Shown here: in pieces, positions 8,158-15,482 of the stretch
Layout: each line of letters begins with the position of its first letter
How positions within the stretch are numbered: the first letter of the stretch is position 1
From: Candidatus Gastranaerophilales bacterium
Lineage (GTDB): Bacteria > Cyanobacteriota > Vampirovibrionia > Gastranaerophilales > Gastranaerophilaceae
DNA length: 56,468 nucleotides
Reading direction: 5' to 3'
NCBI GenBank assembly: GCA_900769355.1
Contig: CAAGGG010000027.1
Coordinates: 1-56,468, forward strand
The notes under the pieces: model-generated
Database searches by the model: none
What the model saw: the letters and a program-made list of their open reading frames with translations, nothing else
Told to the model about the DNA's origin: nothing
Position numbers and translations under genes: made by a program

Positions 8158-9312
8158 ATGGGAATTGTTAGCGAACAAGAATTTATAAACAGAGTCAGTC
8201 AAATGAACCGATTTTCTTTTGCTGCAGGAGAAAGAGATGATGTTTCAAAGCTGGATACACATGATTTGCGTTATGTTGAAGATGGTCGTTTTTGTGCAAA
8301 TTTGCATGTGCATACCGAAAATTCAGATGGCACAATGACTGTTGAAGAAGTTTTGAAAAACGCACGAATTCTGTCTGATAAAAATCCTAATTTTTTGGTT
8401 GCAATAACAGACCATGATACAGTTGAGGGTGATAAAGAAGCTGTCGAACTTATAAAAAAATATGAAGATGTAAATCTTTGTTGTGGTTTAGAGATTTCGA
8501 CTTATGCAATAAGTTTTCCGAATCAACCAAAGCCGATACAGGTGCATTTATTGGTTTATGGGGTAAATCCGTTTGATGAAAGATTGAATAAGTTTTTAGC
8601 TGATAAAATGTCTAAAAAGCTTGCATTAGCCAAAGAAACCGTTAATAAGTTAAATGAGGCTTTACCAAAATATAATTTTACGCTTGAAGAAGCAGCAAAA
8701 TGTCATAATATGGTCTTAAAAGGGCAAGATGAAGTTGCTCACCCGCTAAAAAAATATACTTCGGGCAAAATCTTATTGAATTATTATTTGCCTAATGCTG
8801 ATTTTTCTTACGAGGAGCCAATTTATAAGTTTAAATATTTGTTTAAGGGGAAAGAAGCGTATCACCTGACTTACAAAAAAGCATTGGAGATGTTTATAAA
8901 TTCTGAGTTGCCGGAAATTCCTGATTTTATTGAGAAAGAAATTCAAACGGCTCGTGAAATTTATATGAAGGCACACCCCGCAATTGGACGCATGCCGGAA
9001 CAGTTTTCGGATTTTGAAGAAACAGTAAAATTTGTAGCATCGCTAGATAGTAGCGTTATGTCTATTGCCCACCCCGCTCGCTCAAAAGCCTATTGCCCTG
9101 AATTTTATGAATATTTATTCTCAAATTTTAAAAATGCAGGTGGCGAAAAGGCAATGTTTTATGAAGGTTATTATCAATCTTATGAAGGAGAGTATTTTCA
9201 AAAATGGCAAAGTATAATTGATAATGCTGCAAACAAGTATGGTTTGTTAAAGACAGGTGGACTTGATTCACACGGGAAAAACTTGGTTTATAGGACAAAA
9301 CGAAAGGTTTAA
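8158..9312 (+). CDS. PHP-domain metal-dependent phosphoesterase
   Basis: 384 residues. PHP motifs seen: LHVHTENSDGTMTVEE (HxH, with the downstream Asp), AITDHDTVEG, GLEISTY, a late SIAHPAR and a C-terminal GGLDSHG. These are the His/Asp ligands of the trinuclear metal site. The middle insert (about 150-270) is longer than in small PHP proteins, so the substrate may differ from the simple nucleoside-phosphate phosphatases. Probably cytoplasmic. The secreted protein at 9315 starts 2 bases after the stop, so the two form an operon. Leaderless start at 8158. Confidence 0.82.
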   Translation: MGIVSEQEFINRVSQMNRFSFAAGERDDVSKLDTHDLRYVEDGRFCANLHVHTENSDGTMTVEEVLKNARILSDKNPNFLVAITDHDTVEGDKEAVELIKKYEDVNLCCGLEISTYAISFPNQPKPIQVHLLVYGVNPFDERLNKFLADKMSKKLALAKETVNKLNEALPKYNFTLEEAAKCHNMVLKGQDEVAHPLKKYTSGKILLNYYLPNADFSYEEPIYKFKYLFKGKEAYHLTYKKALEMFINSELPEIPDFIEKEIQTAREIYMKAHPAIGRMPEQFSDFEETVKFVASLDSSVMSIAHPARSKAYCPEFYEYLFSNFKNAGGEKAMFYEGYYQSYEGEYFQKWQSIIDNAANKYGLLKTGGLDSHGKNLVYRTKRKV

Positions 9313-9314
9313 AA

Positions 9315-9758
9315 GTGTTAAGATATATATTTTTAGTTAGTTTAATATTATTTTTAGCACCGATCGCTATTGCAGATGAGGGCTATGTCAGTCCTGAATC
9401 TTATGCTGTAAATGAAGCAGATTTAACGGATTATTTTAATATTCCGTCTGCACCAAGACTTGATATTGATAATTTGGATAAGCCTTTAAAGCCGCAAAAA
9501 CTTACGCAAACATCAGACTTATCTTCAAAATCTCAAAAATCTGAAAAATCAGAAAAAGTAAAGCGCGCAAAAGGTGAGAAAAAACCTTATGAAGAAAGAA
9601 TGATTTATAAAGCTGCAAAATGGTGGAGAGATCAATCATACAAACACGAAGATCCGAGCCACGGTAAAAAGCATGAAATTAAAGTAAAAGCCCGTGAGGA
9701 GTATGAACGTCAACAGGCAGAATTAGATTCAAAAAAGAAAAGTGAAAATTCATATTAA
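9315..9758 (+). CDS. Secreted Lys-rich hypothetical protein
   Basis: 147 residues from a GTG start. The N-terminal signal peptide is hydrophobic to about residue 20, with a cleavage-like AIADEG. After it comes a Ser/Lys-rich linker (SKSQKSEKSEKVKRAKGEKK) and a strongly charged C-terminus. An AAAGG ribosome site lies within the end of the PHP gene. Likely exported and basic. No family recognised. Confidence 0.65.
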   Translation: MLRYIFLVSLILFLAPIAIADEGYVSPESYAVNEADLTDYFNIPSAPRLDIDNLDKPLKPQKLTQTSDLSSKSQKSEKSEKVKRAKGEKKPYEERMIYKAAKWWRDQSYKHEDPSHGKKHEIKVKAREEYERQQAELDSKKKSENSY

Positions 9759-9792
9759 ATTATAGTGTTATACTATTGTTTACCCTCTCTAA

Positions 9793-9813
9793 CTCTCCCT
9801 AATTGAGGGAGAG
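9793..9813. repeat. Dispersed palindrome, copy identical to 37971-37991
   Basis: Inverted repeat CTCTCCCT-AATTG-AGGGAGAG between two convergent genes. The same 21-base sequence recurs at 37971-37991, and related palindromes occur at 26327, 31866, 31958 and 55205. It has no T-run of its own. Its location between the stop codons of 9315 and 9841 would fit a transcription or mRNA-end function. Confidence 0.65.
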
Positions 9814-9840
9814 AATTCATTCCTTGCATCTATTTCTGGA

Positions 9841-10554
9841 TTATTTGATATATTTGTTTAATTCGGATTTCTCTTCAAAAGTTATTCGTCCTGGGACGGC
9901 TTTTTTAAAGTTCCCATCTTTTATGTAAACGTAGAAATAGCCGAAAGTCCCGTCTTGATTTTTGTTTCCAAGTGCTGTTCTCAAATTTTTCATATCAATG
10001 TATAAAACATTATTTAAGTCATAGTCTAACTTTCGTTCATTTAGAGCAAGTGAGCCATCTGAATTTAGTTTTACAAATCTAATGTTTGCTTTTTGAAGCT
10101 CTTTTACGGTGATTTTGGTATAATTCCCGTCGCTTTCAAGGTTTTTAAGGGAGACAAAAAGATCTTCCTTGCTGTCGTTTTTCCCTAAAATATTATCAAT
10201 AGACCAGTTGTTGTTTTTGCTGTCGGTGACTAGAACATAGTCAGTTCCATCAATTCTAATGATATATGGATCAAGATAGCTTAAAAGGCTACCTCTTGAA
10301 TTCCTTAAAGCAGGCGTGGCAGCGATATTTAAACGATTTCCTTCATAGAGCATGCTTCCGGCGAGCAAACCTTGTAAAAATATCATGTCGGGATTGTTGA
10401 AAGTTGCAGTTGAATATCTTCTTGGCGCAAGAGTGTATCTTGTAGAAGAATAATTCGGTGTTATTTTTGAATTTGTAGTTTTGTAGTAATAAGTTGCGCA
10501 AAAAGCAGGTTCTGTAAGCATTGCCAAGGTTAAGATTAAACATAATTTCTTCAT
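9841..10554 (-). CDS. Secreted hypothetical protein
   Basis: 237 residues with a clear signal peptide (MKKLCLILTLAMLTEPAFCA, cleaved near residue 19-20). The mature part is Tyr/Asn/Ser-rich at its start, then mixed alpha/beta (DPYIIRIDGTDYVLVTDSKN, FGYFYVYIKDG). No catalytic motif is seen. GAGGGAA precedes the ATG. It is divergent from the tRNA-Val promoter. Function not recognised. Confidence 0.7.
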   Translation of the reverse strand: MKKLCLILTLAMLTEPAFCATYYYKTTNSKITPNYSSTRYTLAPRRYSTATFNNPDMIFLQGLLAGSMLYEGNRLNIAATPALRNSRGSLLSYLDPYIIRIDGTDYVLVTDSKNNNWSIDNILGKNDSKEDLFVSLKNLESDGNYTKITVKELQKANIRFVKLNSDGSLALNERKLDYDLNNVLYIDMKNLRTALGNKNQDGTFGYFYVYIKDGNFKKAVPGRITFEEKSELNKYIK

Positions 10555-10621
10555 AAAAATTCCCTCATTTTCTTCTACTCAACTATATAACGAATAAAAA
10601 ATAAAAAAGTTCAAAAAACAG

Positions 10622-10650
10622 TTGACAATGAAAAATGTTTCAGGTAATAT
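10622..10650 (+). promoter_or_regulatory. Promoter of tRNA-Val
   Basis: TTGACA (10622-10627), a 17-bp spacer, TAATAT (10645-10650), about 47 bases before the tRNA. A near-consensus sigma-70 promoter. Confidence 0.75.
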
Positions 10651-10697
10651 AAATCTTGTCAGCAAAAGCAAAGCTGAGTTGACAAAACAATAGGTGA

Positions 10698-10773
10698 GGG
10701 CGTTTAGCTCAGTTGGTAGAGCGCCTCCCTTACAAGGAGGATGTCAGAAGTTCGAGTCTTCTAACGCCCACCA
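10698..10773 (+). tRNA. tRNA-Val (anticodon UAC)
   Basis: Full cloverleaf. The acceptor GGGCGTT pairs with AACGCCC and the D stem is GCTC/GAGC. The anticodon stem CCTCC/GGAGG surrounds loop CTTACAA (anticodon TAC). The T arm is AGAAG-TTCGAGT-CTTCT, and CCA is encoded. The 3' half is the integration site of the element that follows. The element's recombinase gene reads into it from the opposite strand. Confidence 0.97.
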
Positions 10774-12232
10774 TTTTTAAATTAGCGATTTCGACCAATG
10801 GTTGAAACGCTTTTTTTATTGTTATTATTACGTTTTCGCCGTCATAGTAAAAGTTCGAACATAGCATTTTTAAAATTTGACGTTTTTTCTCATTCGACAT
10901 CGCAAAGTAAAGCATAGTCGTCATTGACAGAAGTTCGAACAGATTTTCGCTATATCTCAAAAGTTCTAAGCCTGCTTTTGAGCATGCCGACCTTTGAAGA
11001 ATTAAATTATCCAAGGTCGTTTCTATTTCGGCAGTTTTCTTTTCAAATATTTCGTTGCTTACTTTTCCGTCCAAAAGCAATTCAAATAATTTTTCGGAAC
11101 GCTTTTTGATTTTTGCAATTTCAGAATCTAAACTTTCTATTCGTTCTTCAACATAACCGTTTTGTTCTTTTAGTTGGTTTATGAACGCTCTTTTTGCTAA
11201 TGGAAGAGTGCTTTCGTCTAGGTGAAATTTTTTAAAAGTTTCAAGAACGGCTTTTTCAATTTTTTCTTCTCTTATATAACTTTTTGATTTACACGTTCCT
11301 CCTCTATTACCCGTACAATGGTAATAAACATATTTTTTCTTTTTGAGTTCGGCAACGAGATAACAACCACATTTTGAACATTTTAATAAATTTGAAAAAG
11401 CAAAATCATATTTTGTCGTTCTTGCTCCCGTTCTTTCTTCGATGATTTTTTGGCATGCCGAATATAATTCTCGAGAGATAATAGGTTCGTGCTTGGCGTT
11501 ATAGTAGCGTTTTCCTTTGAAAACAAAATCGCCCATATAAATTGGGTTGTTTAAAATATCTTCCACATTTGATTTTCCACATTTTGTGCTTGGGGAAATT
11601 AAAAAGCCCTCCTCCCGAAGTTGCTTCGCTAATGACTGATAAGAATAATTTCCCGTTGAGTAGAGTTCAAAAGTCCTTTTGATAAATGGGGCTTTTTCGG
11701 GGTTAATTTGCAAATACGCTTTTTTAAGATTTGGTTTTCTCATATAACCAATGGGAGGTCGTTCGGGGTAATAACCTTGTTCGGCTTTTTCTAAAAGTTT
11801 TGTTGTAACATCTACCGACAAATTACGAGGATAAAAATTTGCAATAATATTGTTCATTTCGAAAACCAAAAAATCGGTAGGACGTGAACGACGATTTAAA
11901 CAAATACAATCTTGAATTAAATGTATGTTGTAAATATCCCGTTCAGCCATATAAACCAATGCGGCAGAATCAACGCCGTTTCTTGAAGCCCGGTCAGACT
12001 TTAAAAAAATGAGGTGTTCAACCTTATGTTTTTGTACATAAGACATCATTTCATTAAATTGAGGTCGTCCGGGCTTTTTTGCCGTGTATGATTCCGAAAA
12101 TATTTTGACAATGTTTAATCCGTTTTTTTTGGCGTATTCTCGCCCCTGTTTTTCTTGGTAATCCAAAGAAAAGCCCGTTTTCTTTTGTTCGTCGGACGAA
12201 ACCCTTGTATATAAAACTGCGTTATTAGCCAT
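10730..12232 (-). CDS. Large serine recombinase / integrase of the element
   Basis: 500 residues. The N-terminal resolvase domain has the catalytic YTRVSSDEQ (nucleophile Ser about residue 12-13) and the SDRASRNGVD arginine motif. A recombinase DNA-binding domain covers about 160-270. The zinc ribbon is CSKCGCYL...YYHCTG...TCKSK. A coiled coil follows (about 350-420), then a C-terminal tail. The last ~14 residues (MVGVRRLELLTSSL) are read from the antisense strand of tRNA-Val, and the stop codon overlaps the anticodon loop. The protein's C-terminus is therefore supplied by the host target and would change on excision. It follows the DUF4236 gene with a 3-base gap. Confidence 0.93.
   Translation of the reverse strand: MANNAVLYTRVSSDEQKKTGFSLDYQEKQGREYAKKNGLNIVKIFSESYTAKKPGRPQFNEMMSYVQKHKVEHLIFLKSDRASRNGVDSAALVYMAERDIYNIHLIQDCICLNRRSRPTDFLVFEMNNIIANFYPRNLSVDVTTKLLEKAEQGYYPERPPIGYMRKPNLKKAYLQINPEKAPFIKRTFELYSTGNYSYQSLAKQLREEGFLISPSTKCGKSNVEDILNNPIYMGDFVFKGKRYYNAKHEPIISRELYSACQKIIEERTGARTTKYDFAFSNLLKCSKCGCYLVAELKKKKYVYYHCTGNRGGTCKSKSYIREEKIEKAVLETFKKFHLDESTLPLAKRAFINQLKEQNGYVEERIESLDSEIAKIKKRSEKLFELLLDGKVSNEIFEKKTAEIETTLDNLILQRSACSKAGLELLRYSENLFELLSMTTMLYFAMSNEKKRQILKMLCSNFYYDGENVIITIKKAFQPLVEIANLKMVGVRRLELLTSSL
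10748..10776 (+). other. Left attachment site inside tRNA-Val 3' end
   Basis: Two blocks, AAGTTCGAGT (10748-10757) and GCCCACCATTT (10766-10776), recur at the far end of the element (21898-21907 and 21921-21931). The DNA between the blocks differs (8 versus 13 bases). This fits a crossover in or near one short block rather than a long tRNA-sized repeat. Confidence 0.55.
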
Positions 12233-12235
12233 ATT

Positions 12236-12805
12236 TTATCCTTTTTTATAGTTTTTGTAGCTGTAATTGTATTCTTTGTATTTTTTTTCAAGTCGTTTTT
12301 GTTCTTCTTCGGTTGTTTTGTAGCCTACTGCATACCCATTATTTCTATATGAGTTCATTATTTTAGCATTTTTAATCATTTCTTTAAAGTTGTTAGGGCG
12401 GGTAATTATTAGTTTTAAACTAAATGCAAAACCACCCAAAATAACGCATAAAAATATAAATAACGCTTTTATTAAAATAGAAAATACCCCTAAGCCGACA
12501 ACCCATAAAAAAGTTGAAATAATTTTATTTTCAAATTTTTCTTGTTCTTCCGTTCTTTCTATTAAAAAGACTTCCTTTTGGGGTTGTTCGGATTGTTCAT
12601 CAATAGAAATTTTATTATTTTTAAGTTTATTCCAACTTAACGATTTTCGGTAATAAGCCCCTTTACTTCCGGCATTGAACTGAATCCCTTTTTGATTTAA
12701 TGAAAAACGACAACCCTTTACGCCAAAAGATAATCCAAAACCCGATTTACTTGTGTTTAATCTAAATAAACCTATTTTTTTTGATTTTCTGAAAAATAGC
12801 CCCAT
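12236..12805 (-). CDS. DUF4236-type membrane protein
   Basis: 189 residues. The N-terminal ~60 residues (FRKSKKIGLFRLNTSKSGFG, then SFGVKGCRFSLN and GSKGAYYRKSLSW) match the DUF4236 pattern of short beta-strands and glycines common in phage and plasmid proteins. One long or two adjacent hydrophobic segments cover about 95-130. The C-terminus is highly charged. It sits between repressor and recombinase genes in one leftward unit. Function unknown; often seen near integrases. Confidence 0.75.
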   Translation of the reverse strand: MGLFFRKSKKIGLFRLNTSKSGFGLSFGVKGCRFSLNQKGIQFNAGSKGAYYRKSLSWNKLKNNKISIDEQSEQPQKEVFLIERTEEQEKFENKIISTFLWVVGLGVFSILIKALFIFLCVILGGFAFSLKLIITRPNNFKEMIKNAKIMNSYRNNGYAVGYKTTEEEQKRLEKKYKEYNYSYKNYKKG

Positions 12806-12863
12806 TTTTAACCCTTTCCATTATATTTTTTGATAAAAATGTCATTGTTTAGTAATTAAAATT

Positions 12864-13235
12864 TTATTTGTTAATATTTTTTAATAATGTTTTTATTGCC
12901 GCCTTTACAGTGTCTGGGGATTTTCTCCATAATTTTACAAGTTCTCGCTCTGATTTGCTTATTTCTTTTAAATCGCAAGGAGGAGCGTATTCAAGGAAAA
13001 AACTTGAATCTGCTATTTTGTAAATATTACAAAGTTGTAAAAGCGTAGTTACATCGGGGGTTGTTCGCCCTGTTTCCCATAAGGCAACCGTAGATTGATT
13101 TTTTTCTAACATTTTCCCCACGTCATAGGTTGTAAGCCCCGCTTTTTTTCGAAACTCTTTTAACCTTTTAGGTAAAGTTTCTTTAACTTGCCGCTTAATC
13201 GTTTCGGGTACACATACTGCTTTTTGATTTTCCAT
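12864..13235 (-). CDS. XRE-family repressor of the element
   Basis: 123 residues with a helix-turn-helix at about 22-75 (LKEFRKKAGLTTYDVGKMLE, QSTVALWETGRTTPDVTTLL). The C-terminal tail (ERELVKLWRKSPDTVKAAI) resembles that of phage CI-like regulators without a peptidase domain. It is divergent from the Cro-like gene, with four repeated operator-like sites between them. Proposed role: keep the element's rightward operon off and control its own unit. Confidence 0.85.
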   Translation of the reverse strand: MENQKAVCVPETIKRQVKETLPKRLKEFRKKAGLTTYDVGKMLEKNQSTVALWETGRTTPDVTTLLQLCNIYKIADSSFFLEYAPPCDLKEISKSERELVKLWRKSPDTVKAAIKTLLKNINK

Positions 13236-13271
13236 AAAATGAGCCTCCTACTGCTTTATAATAATGCATTT

Positions 13272-13387
13272 AATTATTTTAATCAATGTTTTATGAATTA
13301 TTTTAAATAAAATACTTGACAAAATTTTACTTCTTGATGTAAACTGCATTTTGTAATAATTATTTAAACTAATTTTAATTATTTAAA
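13272..13387. promoter_or_regulatory. Operator array: four direct AATTATTTWAA repeats
   Basis: AATTATTTTAA occurs at 13272-13282 and 13296-13306, and AATTATTTAAA at 13358-13368 and 13377-13387. All four are in the same orientation, two on each side of the Cro promoter's -35/-10. The layout suggests cooperative binding by the flanking XRE and/or Cro-like proteins. Low complexity of this AT-rich region is the main caveat. Confidence 0.5.
13316..13345 (+). promoter_or_regulatory. Rightward promoter of Cro-DGR operon
   Basis: TTGACA (13316-13321), an 18-bp spacer, TAAACT (13340-13345). It lies between the two operator pairs. It is the only evident promoter upstream of the Cro-like gene and target gene, so it may also drive the DGR. 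Confidence 0.55.
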
Positions 13388-13407
13388 ACAATTAGAAAGA
13401 GGTTACA

Positions 13408-13638
13408 ATGGCAGAGTTAGAAAAACCTGAATTAATCGTAAAAAGGGTTTTAGAAGAAAGAGGAATCCAACAAAAATTTATTTGCGAAAAAATTGGTATC
13501 CCCCAACAAATATTTTCTTATTGCATGCGTGGTAAAAGAAAATTCCAAGTGTGGGAATTTATCGCAATTTGCGATTTATTAAAATTGGATTTTTCTTTGT
13601 TTGAAAATTGTTTTCCAAAGGTGAAGCAAAATGGCTAA
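13408..13638 (+). CDS. Cro-like small DNA-binding protein
   Basis: 76 residues. The helix-turn-helix pattern is IVKRVLEERGIQQKFICEKI then PQQIFSYCMRGKRKFQVWEF. AGAGG precedes the ATG. Its end (AATGGCTAA) overlaps an ATG at 13631 that begins a short frame feeding toward the DGR target gene, which suggests translational coupling. Likely the counter-regulator to the XRE repressor. Confidence 0.75.
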   Translation: MAELEKPELIVKRVLEERGIQQKFICEKIGIPQQIFSYCMRGKRKFQVWEFIAICDLLKLDFSLFENCFPKVKQNG

Positions 13639-13696
13639 AAAAGACGTGGGCGTAATTATACACAAGAGAATCGGCAAGCGACAAATCAGCCGTTAA
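13631..13696 (+). pseudogene. Probable true 5' end of the DGR target gene, out of frame
   Basis: The ATG at 13631 has an AAAGGTG ribosome site and overlaps the Cro stop, but the frame ends after 21 codons. The target-gene frame (+1 relative) opens at 13656 without a good start. Joining them by removing one base near 13657 would give MAKKDVGVIYTRESASDKSA and run into the long frame. Either a one-base insertion, a sequencing error, a +1 recoding event, or a deletion junction. The coding-like codons of the second frame upstream of TTG 13704 support a shared gene. Confidence 0.45.
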
Positions 13697-13703
13697 AAAC
13701 GAG

Positions 13704-15155
13704 TTGAATTGGTGCGACCCACAAGATACGGTTATTGAAAATCAACTTTGTTGCACTTGGCAAGGAACAAAGTTAGTCCGTAAAAGTGGCGAATCGCCAA
13801 AGAACCAAGACGACGGCTTTTTGGTTGAGGATTTGCAAACAAGAAACAAATACGCAAACGCTCCTCTTGTTGAATATTTGACGGCTGATTCAAATTATCA
13901 ATATATGGTATTTCCATATTCAACAAACGGCGTTTATTGTATTTCGTCAAGAAATCAGTTTGATTCGGCTTGGATTTTCGGTTTTGAAATCAACACAAAT
14001 TCAAATCCTAAACAAGCCGTTAAATATTTGGAGGATAACGCAAACTTCACTCCTGCAGATATGAACTTTACGACAAACGTCTTTGATTACAACTCTTGGA
14101 AAAATTCGCCATTATTTGACAAGTTCGCTCCCGTTATGCTTAAAAAAGACGGTACAGTTGGCGAATATTTATTACCCGACGATTACACGTTGCAAATTGA
14201 CGGCGTTACTCCGTCGCATATTGCCGACGATACATACGACGGCGACGGCATGTGTCAAGTCGGTCAATTATGGGTAAGTCGTAAAAAATACGGTGGTAAA
14301 TATCAATTCAGAGTTTCAAATAAGAAAATAAACAATTCTTACGAATGTATAACCCATAAACGAGCAGACGGTTCATATACTGATTTTTATTATCGTTCAT
14401 TGTACGATTGTGCGTTAATTAACGGCAAAAACCGTTCAATTTCGGGTAAAGCACCGAATGTTAATACGGCAGGTAATACTCAAATCGCTAACTCCAAAGC
14501 AAACGGAGCAGGCTACAATGTAGATGAGTTAAACTTCCGATTATTAATAAACGATTTGCTTGTTTTGGTTGGTGGCTCATTGAATACGCAAGAAGTGTTC
14601 GGTACTGGTCGCCATTCAGGGGGTACACAAAACGGCTATAACCAAGTTGTTTCAGGTACACTCGACAAAATGGGTATGTTTTACGGCGACAACAACAACG
14701 GAGCCGTTAAAGTATTTTATATCGAAAATTGGTGGGGTAACGTTTGGAAAATTACAAACGGTCTTTTAACAAGTGGAGGACAATTCTATTATAAGGCTTG
14801 CGAATCAACTCAAGACGGCTCAACTATTGGCGAATATCCTCAAACTTCGGTTACTGGTATGATTCCGACAGGAATAAATGTTGGAACTCAAAACCAATTA
14901 TACATAAAAGAAGAGGAGTTTGTTGACGGACTTGGTTTGTTGCCGACATCAGCAACGGGAGGTTCATCGACTACACGCTTTGCCGACGGCTTATGGTCGA
15001 ATAGTGGCATTGTTGGCTTCGCCCGTTTCGGGGGTTGTTCGGCCGACGGCTTTTTTGTCGGGGCGTTCGCTCTCACTGTGGACCACGTGCTTTCGTACTC
15101 GGCTTGGAATTTCGGCGTGGCTCTCTCTTACAAAAAACCTCTTTTGGGGGGATAA
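13704..15155 (+). CDS. DGR variable (target) protein, C-type-lectin-like C-terminus
   Basis: 483 residues from the TTG at 13704. This start has no ribosome site, and the true start may be 13631 after a frameshift. The protein is Asn/Gly/Tyr-rich and looks like a phage tail-tip or receptor-binding protein. The N-terminal ~300 residues are unrecognised. The C-terminus (GLWSNSGIVGFARFGGCSAD, then GFFVGAFALTVDHVLSYSAW, then NFGVALSY) has the RFGG...GAFAL...W..GVxLSY pattern of DGR C-type-lectin-fold variable domains. The VR covers residues 438-476. Codons that read AAC/AAT in the template have become GCC, ACT, GAC, CAC and TAC here. It would display a hypervariable ligand-binding face. No signal peptide is seen, which fits a virion or tail component rather than a secreted receptor. 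Confidence 0.9.
   Translation: MNWCDPQDTVIENQLCCTWQGTKLVRKSGESPKNQDDGFLVEDLQTRNKYANAPLVEYLTADSNYQYMVFPYSTNGVYCISSRNQFDSAWIFGFEINTNSNPKQAVKYLEDNANFTPADMNFTTNVFDYNSWKNSPLFDKFAPVMLKKDGTVGEYLLPDDYTLQIDGVTPSHIADDTYDGDGMCQVGQLWVSRKKYGGKYQFRVSNKKINNSYECITHKRADGSYTDFYYRSLYDCALINGKNRSISGKAPNVNTAGNTQIANSKANGAGYNVDELNFRLLINDLLVLVGGSLNTQEVFGTGRHSGGTQNGYNQVVSGTLDKMGMFYGDNNNGAVKVFYIENWWGNVWKITNGLLTSGGQFYYKACESTQDGSTIGEYPQTSVTGMIPTGINVGTQNQLYIKEEEFVDGLGLLPTSATGGSSTTRFADGLWSNSGIVGFARFGGCSADGFFVGAFALTVDHVLSYSAWNFGVALSYKKPLLGG
15015..15131 (+). repeat. DGR variable repeat (VR)
   Basis: 117 bp at the 3' end of the target gene, aligned without gaps to TR2 (offset 351) and TR1 (offset 201). Against TR2 there are 12 mismatches. 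Ten are at template adenines (to G, G, C, C, G, C, T, C, T, T in order) out of 18 adenines. Two are at other bases (C to T, G to C) out of 99. Against TR1 there are 11 adenine and 7 other mismatches, so TR2 is the better recent donor. Confidence 0.95.
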
Positions 15156-15172
15156 CGGGGGAACTCCCCCGT
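15155..15172 (+). promoter_or_regulatory. VR-distal hairpin (homing-site cruciform candidate)
   Basis: ACGGGGG-AACT-CCCCCGT is a perfect 7-bp stem with a 4-nt loop. It begins 24 bp after the VR and overlaps the last base of the target stop codon. It is absent after both TRs. In the Bordetella phage DGR a similar short-stem, 4-nt-loop structure downstream of VR marks the recipient site for mutagenic homing. It could instead be part of a terminator, but no T-run follows. Confidence 0.7.
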
Positions 15173-15215
15173 GCTTTGTTTAAGAGCATTATAAAAAATT
15201 AGGGTTTTAGTTTGT

Positions 15216-15332
15216 GGCTTCGCCCGTTTCGGTGGTAGTTCGAACGAGGGCTTCCTTGTTGGGGCTTTCGCTCTCAATGTGAACAACGTGGTTTCGAACT
15301 CGAATTGGAATTACGGCGTGGCTCTCACTTAC
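15216..15332 (+). repeat. DGR template repeat 1 (TR1)
   Basis: 117 bp, intergenic, 85 bp after VR. It differs from TR2 at 8 positions. It has 19 adenines and 7 AAC/AAT codons in the VR frame, encoding GFARFGGSSNEGF, then NVNNVVSNSNWNYGVALTY. Relative to TR2, one mutable AGT codon is moved by one residue and GAT is replaced by AAT. It shares the upstream flank TTAGGGTTTTAGTTTGT with TR2, so the two form an exact 150-bp tandem duplication. Confidence 0.9.
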
Positions 15333-15365
15333 TTAATAAAAAATAAAATTAGGGTTTTAGTTTGT

Positions 15366-15482
15366 GGCTTCGCCCGTTTCGGGAGTTGTTCGAACGACGG
15401 CTTTCTTGTCGGGGCGTTCGCTCTCAATGTGAACAACGTGGTTTCGAACTCGGATTGGAATTACGGCGTGGCTCTCACTTAC
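15366..15482 (+). repeat. DGR template repeat 2 (TR2)
   Basis: 117 bp ending 144 bases before the reverse transcriptase ATG, the usual TR position. It has 18 adenines over 12 codons. Its non-adenine bases match VR at 97 of 99 positions, so it is the most likely donor of the present VR. It encodes GFARFGSCSNDGF, then NVNNVVSNSDWNYGVALTY. Confidence 0.93.

Noticed and set aside
10748..10773. Tyrosine-integrase-type attachment site
   Set aside because: The only recombinase is a serine type and the end repeats are short, split and unequal, unlike a long tRNA-end core.
12390..12653. Rightward 87-codon frame inside the DUF4236 gene
   Set aside because: Antisense shadow; hydrophobic codons mirror the real membrane helix and there is no ribosome site.
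14888..15183. Open frames overlapping the VR on both strands
   Set aside because: Shadows of the target gene's C-terminus; no starts with ribosome sites, and the composition follows the real frame.
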